Shown: positions 16,052 through 24,602 of the stretch, in pieces
Numbering within the stretch: the first letter of the stretch is position 1
Layout of the letters: each line of letters starts with the position of its first letter
DNA from: JAABSX01 sp964480455
GTDB taxonomy: Bacteria > Bacteroidota > Bacteroidia > Cytophagales > Microscillaceae
DNA length: 64,000 nucleotides
Direction of reading: 5' to 3'
NCBI GenBank assembly: GCA_964480455.1
Contig: CAYZQI010000003.1
Span: forward strand, 1-64,000
Notes under the pieces: generated by a model
The model's database searches: none
The model's input: only the letters and a program-made list of their open reading frames with translations
What the model was told of the DNA's origin: nothing
Translations under genes and position numbers: made by a program

Positions 16052-17389
16052 TTATTTTTTCTCCAACTCACTTGCTTTGACTTCTTTTTTCCAGATTTCT
16101 TTGCCTGCATTGTTGAGGATACGAATAGTAAGTACACGCTCTTTACGAGGGCCGCTTACTTTGAGCATGCCAAAATTCCGCTCTCCAAAATAAGTACCTT
16201 CTATTCTGTGGCTATTGGCTTCATCTTTTGAGCGGTCGCCTACTGCACCTGCGGTAAGTGGCGACACAGTAAGGTCATAAAGCGGATAATTATCTTCTCT
16301 TTCCATTTTAGAAAGCTCTGTATGGTGTCGGTCGCCATCTAAGAAAACTACTCCTGAGATGTTATTATTTTCAATTTCACTGAGTAGCTTTGCTTTTTCT
16401 TTGGGGTATTTGTCGTAGTTCTCGAGCCACTGGGCCGGATTATCGTTCAGTACCTGACCGCCTACTACTATAAACTTAAAAGTAGCTTTACTGGCTACCA
16501 AAGCATCTATGAGCCAATCTAGCTGTTCCTCGCCAAGGTAGGCACGTTCACCAGTTTGCTTATTTTGTGGAGAGCGGAAATAGCGATTGTCAAGCATAAA
16601 AAACTGGCAGTCGTTCCAAGCAAAGGTATTTGCCACACCTTTTTTCATCACATAGCCAGTATTCGCCCAGAAGAGTTTGAATGCCCTGAGCGTAATATCT
16701 TTGAGCCAATAGCTTCTGTCAGAATCATTGGGGCCGAAGTCGTGGTCGTCCCAAGTAGCGTAGTTGTGGGTAGAGGCAAGCAAAGCCTGCATTTCGGGTG
16801 TGCTGCGTGTGTGCGTGTAGCGTTTGTAAATGCCTGATTCTACTTCCCAATCAGCCTCTCTGAGGTATGTGTTATCACCCATCCAAAGCATAAAGTCAGG
16901 TTTTTGGGTGCGGATAGCTTCAAATATTTGATATTCACCCCCATAGGGTTTGCCTGGTCGGTCGTAGGGTGTTTCGTTGATGTAGGCACAGCTTCCTATG
17001 GCAAATTCAAATTCGGGCGGGTCAGTACGCCATTGCCAAAGTGTTTGGCTTTGAAACTCAAGCGGATAGTCAAAATTTATTTTTTGTTCATTAAGGTAAA
17101 GTTCATATTCATACCTCAGGCTTGGTTCGGTAGGGGCAGCAAGATGCGCTATGAATAAATTTTCTTTTTGCGTAGTGATGGTTTCGGTAAATTGGCGGGT
17201 GTTGGGTTTGCCTTTCTCGAAGTATCCAAATTTTACTTGAGCAGGCGCACTGGTTTGCACCCAAAGCATTACTTCACGCATACTGGAGTAACCTACCATA
17301 GGACCCGATTGTAAAAAGTTTTTTTGTGCAATGACAAAAGAAGGCTGTAAACAGCACAATAGTAATAAAAGAATAATCAGCTTTTTCAT
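16052..17389 (-). CDS. Secreted PhoD-like phosphatase
   Basis: 445 aa with an N-terminal signal peptide (about residues 1-21, ending FVIAQ). PhoD/PhoX-type metal motifs: FAIGSCAY with the conserved Cys, WMGDNTYL, TWDDHDFGPNDS, FMLDNRYFR and FLDGDRHHTEL. PhoD family enzymes cleave phosphomono- or diesters in the periplasm or outside. The leader is Sec-type rather than the Tat type of B. subtilis PhoD (no twin arginine). It stands alone between the cpdA-tadA pair and the DUF262 cassette. Confidence 0.88.
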   Translation of the reverse strand: MKKLIILLLLLCCLQPSFVIAQKNFLQSGPMVGYSSMREVMLWVQTSAPAQVKFGYFEKGKPNTRQFTETITTQKENLFIAHLAAPTEPSLRYEYELYLNEQKINFDYPLEFQSQTLWQWRTDPPEFEFAIGSCAYINETPYDRPGKPYGGEYQIFEAIRTQKPDFMLWMGDNTYLREADWEVESGIYKRYTHTRSTPEMQALLASTHNYATWDDHDFGPNDSDRSYWLKDITLRAFKLFWANTGYVMKKGVANTFAWNDCQFFMLDNRYFRSPQNKQTGERAYLGEEQLDWLIDALVASKATFKFIVVGGQVLNDNPAQWLENYDKYPKEKAKLLSEIENNNISGVVFLDGDRHHTELSKMEREDNYPLYDLTVSPLTAGAVGDRSKDEANSHRIEGTYFGERNFGMLKVSGPRKERVLTIRILNNAGKEIWKKEVKASELEKK

Positions 17390-17575
17390 GAGAATTTAAG
17401 GTATTTTGAGAGGGCAATATTACACAAGTAATTGCCAAATAGCAATAAATTAAGGTAAGTTGTTCTAAATAGCTGATTGTTTAACGCTCTCTGTGAGAAT
17501 CTGTGATATTGGGCTTTTAGTACTGAAGGTTAAGCAACATTACAATTATAGCACTACACCGAGCAGATATGTCCA

Positions 17576-18436
17576 TCAACTCAAATACCTCTTTATTTTC
17601 TTTTTCTCATCTGCTTTTGACTCATCTAAAATACCTTCTAAGTTTGCCTCTCCCAAATGAGTGTCTGTATTAGGATTGAAGACTTCCAAGTGACTTGCTG
17701 TGCTATAGTGAAGATTATCTACATACCAGTAAGTCCCGTCTCTGAGTTCTTCATACACTGTTCTGCCTTGTACTTTGTAACTGGTTGCTTTAAATTTGGT
17801 AGTATCTCTCAAGATAGTTTGTTGGTCTGTGGGAGGTATCTGAGAATCATAATCATATTCCGTTTTGCTAAATTCATATTCCAGTTCTAGCCAAGTCTCG
17901 AGGCTGTTTCTATCATCAAAACTTAAAACCTCAATGAGGTCTTTCTGTCCTTCATTTTGAATTTTAAAGATAGTAGTAAGGTCAGATTTTGCGAATTTAG
18001 AGTTACTAAAATTGATTACGATAAGTGTACCTTCTCTTTTTTGAAGGATACGTTCACTTATCTCTGCTAGAGTTGTTTGATTTACTTTTTGGATAGATAA
18101 ATTTTGAATGTCTTTTGTTCTGTCAATATGAGGGAAATAAAAATAATCAGCATCTTCCTCTTGCTTTTTTGTATAAATCCAATCTTGTGAGTTATTGAAA
18201 ACCAATCTTCTAAATTGCTCTTTCACAGGTTCTTTCAAGCGTTGAACACTCGCTGAAAGAATTTCACCTTGAATTGTTGGCTGATGTTTGAGCAAATCAG
18301 TTCTAAAAAATACCTTTTCAGGAATTTTATTCTGTAATAGATTGAGTAACTCTACAATAGTCTTCACAGCATCAGTAAATTCTGTATCAGTATGGTACTG
18401 TCCTTCCAGAGAAAGTTCATTGATAAATATTTCCAT
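17576..18436 (-). CDS. Putative effector with colicin E3-like rRNase C-terminus
   Basis: 286 aa. Residues 1-200 are an unrecognised, probably adaptor, domain starting MEIFINELSLEGQYH. Residues about 225-286 resemble the cytotoxic domain of colicin E3/cloacin DF13: Asp240-x2-His243 (colicin Asp510-x2-His513), then His249-Leu-Glu251 (Glu517), then T-H-L-G at 259-262 (colicin Q-H-L-G), and the extreme C-terminus KKKIKRYLS against colicin IKKYL. The His-to-Glu distance is 4 residues longer than in colicin E3, and the colicin Arg545 position is Lys. That family cuts 16S rRNA at the A site. The alignment is from memory and needs a profile search. Last gene of a three-gene operon, 3 nt after the ATPase. 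No immunity-like gene is adjacent. Confidence 0.6.
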   Translation of the reverse strand: MEIFINELSLEGQYHTDTEFTDAVKTIVELLNLLQNKIPEKVFFRTDLLKHQPTIQGEILSASVQRLKEPVKEQFRRLVFNNSQDWIYTKKQEEDADYFYFPHIDRTKDIQNLSIQKVNQTTLAEISERILQKREGTLIVINFSNSKFAKSDLTTIFKIQNEGQKDLIEVLSFDDRNSLETWLELEYEFSKTEYDYDSQIPPTDQQTILRDTTKFKATSYKVQGRTVYEELRDGTYWYVDNLHYSTASHLEVFNPNTDTHLGEANLEGILDESKADEKKKIKRYLS

Positions 18437-18439
18437 AGC

Positions 18440-19732
18440 TTATATTCCATAAATTTTGCTTAAATCTTGATTCGTTTGGTCAAAAAAATCTTCTTTCCAT
18501 ACCTCTATATCACCATTGGGCTTGATAGGAATTTGCGTAAAATAGCCCTCTTCTTTTTCGTGGAAATACAAGACGCTGATGTCTTCATTGGTGATGTCAA
18601 TATCTTGGTTGATGGCGGCTATTCTCAAGCCATTCAAGATATGCTCACTATGGCTTTCTATGAATACCTGCACACCTGTACTGGCTACTTTGCTCAGAAA
18701 TTCAGTTAATTTAGATTGTGCCTTTGGGTGGAGGTGTGCCTCAGGGTTTTCTATGATTAAGATTTCGCCTTCTTTGGCTATCAAACCCGAAACGATAATG
18801 GGCAAGATGTATGAAAAGCCAAAGCCTACATTGGAGGGTTTGTACCAGTTGCCATCATTTTTTGTGTTGAAATACAAATAAATAATGTCGCCTTTGTCTT
18901 CTATTTTAAATTTGGCTTCTCCAAATATCTCTTTTAGCCATTCTTGAATCTGCTGTTCAAGGGTTTTGGCATCTTCTCCTAGGTAAAGCACATCATTGAC
19001 CAATTCATCTTTTTCTTTTTTATGGGCAATGACATTGGCAATCATCTCGCCTTTTGCACCTACATTGATGAACTTGCCTAGATTTTCTTTGAGATAAAAA
19101 TCTTTTGGGCCTATGCGGTCAGCAGAAACATAGTGGATTTCATTAAATTTATGAAAATACTGACTTGTGAAAAATGTGTCTTCATTTATTTTCATGTAAA
19201 GAAAGAAAACACGGTGAAGCGCGTTCAAATTTGAATTTTTATCAAATGCCAAGTCTGTGTCAATCCATTTTTCTGTATATGGAATTTCAGAAGATTTTGA
19301 ATTTTGATAAATTTCAATTGATTTTGTTGTTGCAAGCGATTGTTTATTCCAGAAGGAGTGATTGGAAGAGATATGTAGTGTTTTTAAATCAACTGCAGAG
19401 TGATTTGTGAGATTCTTCACAAAAGAATGATTTAAGTCTATGGATAATTCTTTTTCGGTATTGAACAAAGAAAATCCTATTTCAATTACATCTTCTACCG
19501 AATCAACATTGCTCACATCTTCAAAGCTACCCAAGCGCACACAACTCCCATTCAGATAGAGTTGGCTTGTGTTTTCGTCTTGCTCAATGCTTTGTCGCAT
19601 CAGCAAAAGAGCCTGCAAAAGGCTGGATTTTCCTCGCCCATTGATGCCTGTGAGGAGGTTGATTTTGGCTAGAGGAAAGCTAGTTTCTTCTTTGAATACT
19701 TTGAAGTTTTTGAGTTTTATTTGCGTAAGCAT
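18440..19732 (-). CDS. AAA/ABC-type ATPase with DUF3696-like C-terminus
   Basis: 430 aa, SMC/RecF/OLD-like ATPase. Walker A GINGRGKS at 29-36, signature-like NVGFGFSYILP at 301-311, Walker B ILIIENPEAH at 324-333 and H-loop ESHSEH at 359-364. No TOPRIM nuclease domain follows; the last 50 residues (GDIEVWKEDFFDQ at 407-419) match the DUF3696 pattern. Such ATPases occur in defence operons as sensors or regulators of an effector. It lies 18 nt after the DUF262 gene and 3 nt before the putative RNase gene, so co-translation is likely. Confidence 0.85.
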   Translation of the reverse strand: MLTQIKLKNFKVFKEETSFPLAKINLLTGINGRGKSSLLQALLLMRQSIEQDENTSQLYLNGSCVRLGSFEDVSNVDSVEDVIEIGFSLFNTEKELSIDLNHSFVKNLTNHSAVDLKTLHISSNHSFWNKQSLATTKSIEIYQNSKSSEIPYTEKWIDTDLAFDKNSNLNALHRVFFLYMKINEDTFFTSQYFHKFNEIHYVSADRIGPKDFYLKENLGKFINVGAKGEMIANVIAHKKEKDELVNDVLYLGEDAKTLEQQIQEWLKEIFGEAKFKIEDKGDIIYLYFNTKNDGNWYKPSNVGFGFSYILPIIVSGLIAKEGEILIIENPEAHLHPKAQSKLTEFLSKVASTGVQVFIESHSEHILNGLRIAAINQDIDITNEDISVLYFHEKEEGYFTQIPIKPNGDIEVWKEDFFDQTNQDLSKIYGI

Positions 19733-19750
19733 GGCATTATAAGTTTAAGA

Positions 19751-20887
19751 TTATGTAGAGAGATTGCCTAAAATTTCTTGTGCTAATTTGAACCTAGTGA
19801 GTACATTTGCTTTTGTGCCTGTTGAGGCTCTTGTTGCTTTTTGGTATGCTTCGTGGGTGATTAATTTTTCAAAGTTTTGAATAATCTGTGTGCGGTTTCT
19901 CGTCAGAAATTCATCTGTATTGATAGAGAAAAAATAACTTACTGATTCAAACATAGAGGTATTTATAGAACCTTTGGAAGTCTTTCCTTCTTTATTTAGT
20001 TTAGGAAAGCGAAAATTTCGATTACCAAAGAAATCATAGGTAAGTTTCATCACTCTTTTGAAGTCTTGCTTGAGTATTTCTAGCTCTTCTTCACCCATTT
20101 TATTGATTTTTTTCATGGCATTTTCCAGAAACTCATTCAATTCTCCCGCATAATCTCGCTCATAGTCAAAGATTTTAAAAGCCAAGTAGCGCAATACGAC
20201 TTCCCTGTCTTTCATTCGCTTAGGACTTACGCCTTCATTGATGGCTTTCCGAAAATAGGATTCACTAGCAAGCTCGGCAAGCAGTTCTGTAGATTTGCCT
20301 AAAAATATACCGTTTCTTACTTCTTGCCTTTCTAGCTGCGTACCACCTGTGTTGATTCTATCAAAAAGCTCATAGACTACCTCAATAGGGGTAGAGGGCT
20401 TTAAGATATATAACTGAATATTTTTATCTTCTATCTTGGCTCGGTAAGACTCAGGCAACTCTGAAAATTTTTTCCCATTGATGTCAGGCAGTGTTTTAAG
20501 CTCTTTCAAGGTAAATTCATCATTGACGAAGCGATGCAGCGTAGTAGTACGTTGCAAGCCATCTATAATGACCAACTTGTTTTCCACGGTTTGATTGACA
20601 TAGAAAGGAGGCAGGGGGAAACCCAGCAAAATAGACTCTATAAAACGACTCATTTGGTCGGGTGTCCAAACAAAATTGCGTTGATAAGCAGGGTCTATAA
20701 TCAGTCTTTTGCGGTCATAATCGCGCATATACTGAAAAATAGACATTTTATCCTCCCGAATGTCCACATCTACTTTGGTGGGGTCGCCAAAAGGATAGGT
20801 GCGCAGCTTATCTCCACTTGTATCTTCTATCTCTTGAGATTGAGCATCTTGCTCAATGATATTGTTATTTTCTGTTTCCATCATCAT
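19751..20887 (-). CDS. DUF262 domain protein (GmrSD/SspE-like N-terminal domain)
   Basis: 378 aa from the first of three consecutive ATGs at 20881-20887; an upstream TTG at 20911 would add 8 aa. DUF262 motifs: YQRNFVW (68-74), FPLPPFYV (90-97), IIDGLQRT (107-114) and FDRINTGGTQL (175-185). The I-D-G-x-Q-R block is the ParB/Srx-like nucleotide-binding site. The C-terminal HNH (DUF1524) of GmrSD is absent, so this protein alone should not be a nuclease. In known systems DUF262 proteins bind NTP and sense or restrict phage DNA. First gene of the cassette. Confidence 0.85.
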   Translation of the reverse strand: MMMETENNNIIEQDAQSQEIEDTSGDKLRTYPFGDPTKVDVDIREDKMSIFQYMRDYDRKRLIIDPAYQRNFVWTPDQMSRFIESILLGFPLPPFYVNQTVENKLVIIDGLQRTTTLHRFVNDEFTLKELKTLPDINGKKFSELPESYRAKIEDKNIQLYILKPSTPIEVVYELFDRINTGGTQLERQEVRNGIFLGKSTELLAELASESYFRKAINEGVSPKRMKDREVVLRYLAFKIFDYERDYAGELNEFLENAMKKINKMGEEELEILKQDFKRVMKLTYDFFGNRNFRFPKLNKEGKTSKGSINTSMFESVSYFFSINTDEFLTRNRTQIIQNFEKLITHEAYQKATRASTGTKANVLTRFKLAQEILGNLST

Positions 20888-21149
20888 TGTATTTATTACA
20901 AATTTAACCAAAAAGGAATAATATACAGCTTTTAGACCTCATCAATTCTCAATTGCGCCTAGTTAGTTATCATAAATTGGTAATTTTTAGGGTTTTAGTA
21001 TTAGGTGGGTGTTTTTTTAAAATTACACCTCATCCTTTACTCTTCTGATTTTAAAGCAAACGAATCTCATATTTTTTTTATTCCCACTTTCAAATAAAGC
21101 CACTTAAACCAGAGTCAAGCTAATCCGACAAAACAGTAAATTCTAGGCT

Positions 21150-22130
21150 TCAATCATAACAAATCCCCGCCTCCAATCTCACCCAGTCAAGCATTTCCAT
21201 CAAGAGCAGACTGTCTGCGTGCGACATCACTTCGCTTTCTACCTTGCCTGCACGCAAGCAGTTGCCTACTTCTATGGCTTCATAGTTGTAGCCGTTGCCT
21301 TCGGTTTCAACTTCCAAGGTACGGACAGTTGTAAATCTTTCTTTCAGTTCTATATGGGTTTGTGGTGTATGGAAGGGTGTATTCATCTTGATAGCGGCTT
21401 TTTCACCAAAAATATTTGCTTCAATGGATTGGTAAGCTACCACAGAAGCGGTTAGCACTGCCAGACTACCCGAGTGGTACTTCAAGACCATCGCACAGCT
21501 ATTGTCCACACCTGTTTCGCCAAACACTGCCCTAGCGGTCAGTTCATCGGGCTTTCCAAGCAGACTGACAGCCAAGAATAAGGGATAAATGCCTATATCA
21601 AGCAGCGAGCCACCTCCTAATTTGGGATTAAAAATCCTTTCCTCGGGCAAATAGGGGGCTTGAAAACCAAAATCAGCTTGTAAGGTATGTATTTTACCTA
21701 TTTTGCCCTCCTCTATCAACTGTTTTACTGCTTTGAAAGAGGGCAAAAACTTGGTCCAGAGTGCTTCCATTAAGAATAAATTTTTCTCTTTTGCCAAGGT
21801 GGTCATCTCTTTGACTTGTGCCAAGTTCATGGCAAAAGGCTTTTCGCAAAGTACAGCCTTGCCTTTGTGCAAGCAGGCCATGGTATTTTCGTGATGCAAG
21901 GTATGGGGCGTGGCAATATAAACTACCTCTACTTCGGGGTTGTCGAGCATTGCCTCATAGCTTTCGTAATGATGTGCTGCCCCAAATTTTTGGGCAAACT
22001 CAGCCGCTTTTTCCTTACTGCGAGAAGCTACTGCTACTATCTTTGCATTGGGTACATAAGCAAGACTTTCTGCAAATTTTTGGGCAATTTTGCCCAAACC
22101 CATAATGCCCCAGCGTGTGATTTGTGTCAT
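21150..22130 (-). CDS. Gfo/Idh/MocA family NAD(P)-dependent oxidoreductase
   Basis: 326 aa from the ATG at 22130 (an in-frame TTG at 22151 is less likely). It has a Rossmann GIMGLGKIAQKF motif near the N-terminus, the conserved VLCEKPFAMN (Glu-Lys-Pro) active-site stretch and GGGSLLDIGIYPL. Substrate cannot be read; family members oxidise sugars, inositols or dihydrodiols. It stands alone, cytoplasmic. Confidence 0.9.
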   Translation of the reverse strand: MTQITRWGIMGLGKIAQKFAESLAYVPNAKIVAVASRSKEKAAEFAQKFGAAHHYESYEAMLDNPEVEVVYIATPHTLHHENTMACLHKGKAVLCEKPFAMNLAQVKEMTTLAKEKNLFLMEALWTKFLPSFKAVKQLIEEGKIGKIHTLQADFGFQAPYLPEERIFNPKLGGGSLLDIGIYPLFLAVSLLGKPDELTARAVFGETGVDNSCAMVLKYHSGSLAVLTASVVAYQSIEANIFGEKAAIKMNTPFHTPQTHIELKERFTTVRTLEVETEGNGYNYEAIEVGNCLRAGKVESEVMSHADSLLLMEMLDWVRLEAGICYD

Positions 22131-22303
22131 AATTTTATTCTTAAAAACCAAAAATCTGCCTAAAAGTAGTCATTTTTAAGTGATTTTTGGTTTTTACAAA
22201 GTGAAATATGAAGTAAAAAATAAGGTATGCTGACGCAACTTGTTGGCTAGACCACCAAAGATTATTTGGTAGTTGCTGAATAAAGTGTGCATGCTTTGAA
22301 AAC

Positions 22304-22355
22304 TTTTTCACTCCATAGCCCATAGGTTGCAACCTATGGGCTATGGAGTGAAAAA
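22304..22355. repeat. 52-bp perfect palindrome
   Basis: Two 26-nt arms with no spacer, centred between 22329 and 22330. It reads TTTTTCACTCCATAGC at the left arm start and ends CTATGGAGTGAAAAA. It lies in the gene-free stretch 22131-22543 between marC and the oxidoreductase. The run order (T5 outside left, A5 outside right) is the reverse of an intrinsic terminator. No second copy was seen in the window. Confidence 0.85.
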
Positions 22356-22462
22356 TGACTATTTCGTCATGATATAACCTTAAAAAATTCATCGAAATAG
22401 ACCTCAAATTAGTCAAAAAGAACATACACCATTCACTGTCGGACTACCGATTATTTCAGTTC

Positions 22463-22537
22463 TCTGACAATTTTTGTGATAAGCCTGCCGTCCTAGCCAC
22501 TCAAACAGACTAAAGTCTGTTTTACAGCATAACCGAT
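22463..22537. repeat. Dispersed intergenic repeat, copy A
   Basis: It starts TCTGACAATTTTTGT and includes CTCAAACAGACTAAAGTCTG, an internal inverted repeat. The block from GCCTGCC to TTTTACA matches copy B (37764-37870) with only a few substitutions. Such non-coding elements with TIR-like ends are MITE-like; no transposase is nearby. Confidence 0.6.
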
Positions 22538-22543
22538 TATTTT

Positions 22544-23158
22544 TTAGTTTTGCTTCACCTGCCTGTAGGCTTCTAGCATAGCATTTATATCTATGGCAAG
22601 GTTAGTTTTAAAAAGTTTGACAGCAATGGCAAGCAAAATCACTCCAAATACTTTGCGAAGTACGTCTGCCCCTGCCTGCCCGAGTCTTTTTTCAATCCAG
22701 TGAGAAGTTTTCAAGACAATGTAAATAAAAATAAGATTGACCACAATGCCTACCAAAATATTCAACTGACTGTACTCTGCCCGTAGCGAGAGGATAGTGG
22801 TCATAGTACCTGCCCCAGCAATGAGCGGAAAAGCCAGTGGCACAATGGAAGATGACTGAGGATTTAAGCCTGAATTATCTTTGAAAAAGTGAATTCCTAG
22901 CACCATTTCAAGCCCTAAAAAGAAGATAACCAATGCGCCTGCAATGGCAAAAGAAGGCACATCAAGCCCAAAAAGTTTTAGAATAGACTCTCCCAAAAAC
23001 AAAAACGCCAGCATAATCAGCCCTGCTACAATGGTCGCTTTTTCAGACTGTATATGTCCTGCTTTTTTGCGTAAATCAATGATGACAGGGATAGAACCCA
23101 AGATGTCAATGACAGAAAACAAGACCAATGAGACCGATAATATTTCTTTCCAATTCAT
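22544..23158 (-). CDS. MarC/UPF0056 family membrane protein
   Basis: 204 aa integral inner-membrane protein with about six hydrophobic segments. It starts MNWKEILSVSLVLFSVIDILGSIPV (D-P/L-G-S-I-P type motif of MarC), and has FPLIAGAGTMTTIL. Despite the historic name (multiple antibiotic resistance) MarC function is unknown. It ends directly next to repeat copy A (6 nt). Confidence 0.9.
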   Translation of the reverse strand: MNWKEILSVSLVLFSVIDILGSIPVIIDLRKKAGHIQSEKATIVAGLIMLAFLFLGESILKLFGLDVPSFAIAGALVIFFLGLEMVLGIHFFKDNSGLNPQSSSIVPLAFPLIAGAGTMTTILSLRAEYSQLNILVGIVVNLIFIYIVLKTSHWIEKRLGQAGADVLRKVFGVILLAIAVKLFKTNLAIDINAMLEAYRQVKQN

Positions 23159-23272
23159 AGATATATGTCTTTAAAAATGAGTTTGTAAAGCTAGGTAAAA
23201 TCTAGCCGTTTCCCAAACGATATTTGGTTTGAATTGGTTTATTTTTTAGCTTAAATTATTAGTAAATTTATA

Positions 23273-24358
23273 TTATTTCATACATTTTTGAATAAAATCA
23301 TCTAATAATGCAATATCTTGTGCAGAGATGGCAGGAAAATTTGCTACTCTAAAAGTTGTACTTTTCCAAGACTTATAGCCATTTCCAAGAATAATATTCT
23401 GTTTTAAAGCCTCCTCTTTGATTTCTCTGATATTTTGTTCGTTGCTTTGCCACGCAAGTACTGTCTGAGAGCGTGCAAAGAAGTTACTCACAAGGGGGCG
23501 GATGGAAGCAATGTCCTCAAAAAGTTCATAAAAATAGTTGGCTTGTAGCTTAAGTCTTGCAGCTACTTGCTTGATGGGTGGGACTTGCTGCATTACCCTG
23601 CCCAGTAGAAAAATATTTAGTACATTGGGCGTGTGCGTGGTCTGAAATTTCTCCATGTTCTCTATCATAGACACAAGGCTATTATAATGCTGATTTTCAC
23701 CAATTGCCAAAGCACGCTCAATGGCACGCGGCGAGCATATCATCACTGCCATGCCTGCGGGCAGACCCAAGCATTTCTGTACAGAGGCATACCAAATATC
23801 GGCATTTTCAATCTCGAGCCACACCCCTCCGAGCGAAGATGTAGCGTCTATAGCAATCAGGCTCTCAGGAAAGGCTTGCTGAATAATCGCAATGATTTCA
23901 TTGCAGAGGGCAGTAGCATTAGAAGTTTCATTATGGGTCAAGCAAATCATTTCAGTGTCTTCGGTATAATGTTCAGCTACTTGCCGAAGCTCAAGCAGTT
24001 GGTCAAGTTCAAAAGTACAGGCTTTGATGTGAGAGGGTTCGGCTTTGAGTTTTTGGGTATATTGCCACCATTTTTCACCGAAAGCCCCATTGAAAACATG
24101 CAGACTTTTTTGCTTGATGAGTGATTGTGCCAAAATTTCCCAGCACTCTGTGGCTGAAGAAGTAAAAAACACCCAATAATCAGCCGGGATATTGAGCTTT
24201 TCTTTGAGCAGCGTGATGGTATTTTGTGCCATTGCAATAAAATCAGGGCTTCTATGATTCACACCCAAGATACCCGATTGCGCAGCTTCTTGTAGATATG
24301 TGTTGATTTGTGGATAAATCTTTGAGGGACCAGGGTAAAAATTAACCATCTTTGTCAT
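23273..24358 (-). CDS. serC: Phosphoserine aminotransferase-like class V aminotransferase
   Basis: 361 aa, PLP fold type I. It starts with VNFYPGPSKI (SerC-type VxFxPGP). PLP Lys is in YASVQKCLGLPAG, and AIDATSSLGG carries the PLP-pyridine Asp. In the family it converts 3-phosphohydroxypyruvate to phosphoserine (serine biosynthesis), sometimes also in pyridoxine synthesis. The protein is divergent, so the specific substrate is likely but not certain. A second ATG at 24349 is possible. It is divergent from the nSTAND gene over a 244-nt spacer. Confidence 0.8.
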   Translation of the reverse strand: MTKMVNFYPGPSKIYPQINTYLQEAAQSGILGVNHRSPDFIAMAQNTITLLKEKLNIPADYWVFFTSSATECWEILAQSLIKQKSLHVFNGAFGEKWWQYTQKLKAEPSHIKACTFELDQLLELRQVAEHYTEDTEMICLTHNETSNATALCNEIIAIIQQAFPESLIAIDATSSLGGVWLEIENADIWYASVQKCLGLPAGMAVMICSPRAIERALAIGENQHYNSLVSMIENMEKFQTTHTPNVLNIFLLGRVMQQVPPIKQVAARLKLQANYFYELFEDIASIRPLVSNFFARSQTVLAWQSNEQNIREIKEEALKQNIILGNGYKSWKSTTFRVANFPAISAQDIALLDDFIQKCMK

Positions 24359-24602
24359 TTTTAATGTTGAATAATTTTTTTTGTCAAAATGATTGCTTAC
24401 TTTGCAGTGAGTAAAATGAATATAACTTTTTGGCAGAAATTACCAACACAAAAGATAATAGCCAAATTGCTGATATGTAAGTACGTGCAATTAATTATTT
24501 GATAGAAACCTGACAGATTTAATAAGAAATAACCTACAATAGCCTACTTACTTAGTACAGCCCAAAAGTACTTGAATTTAATCATTAAATGCGCATAAAG
24601 AT

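Noticed and set aside
18440..19732. OLD-family nuclease (GajA-like)
   Set aside because: The C-terminus lacks the TOPRIM domain needed for nuclease activity; only the ATPase part is present.
22141..22425. 94-aa minus-strand ORF
   Set aside because: It reads through the 52-bp palindrome, so its sequence is partly the mirror of itself; treated as chance.
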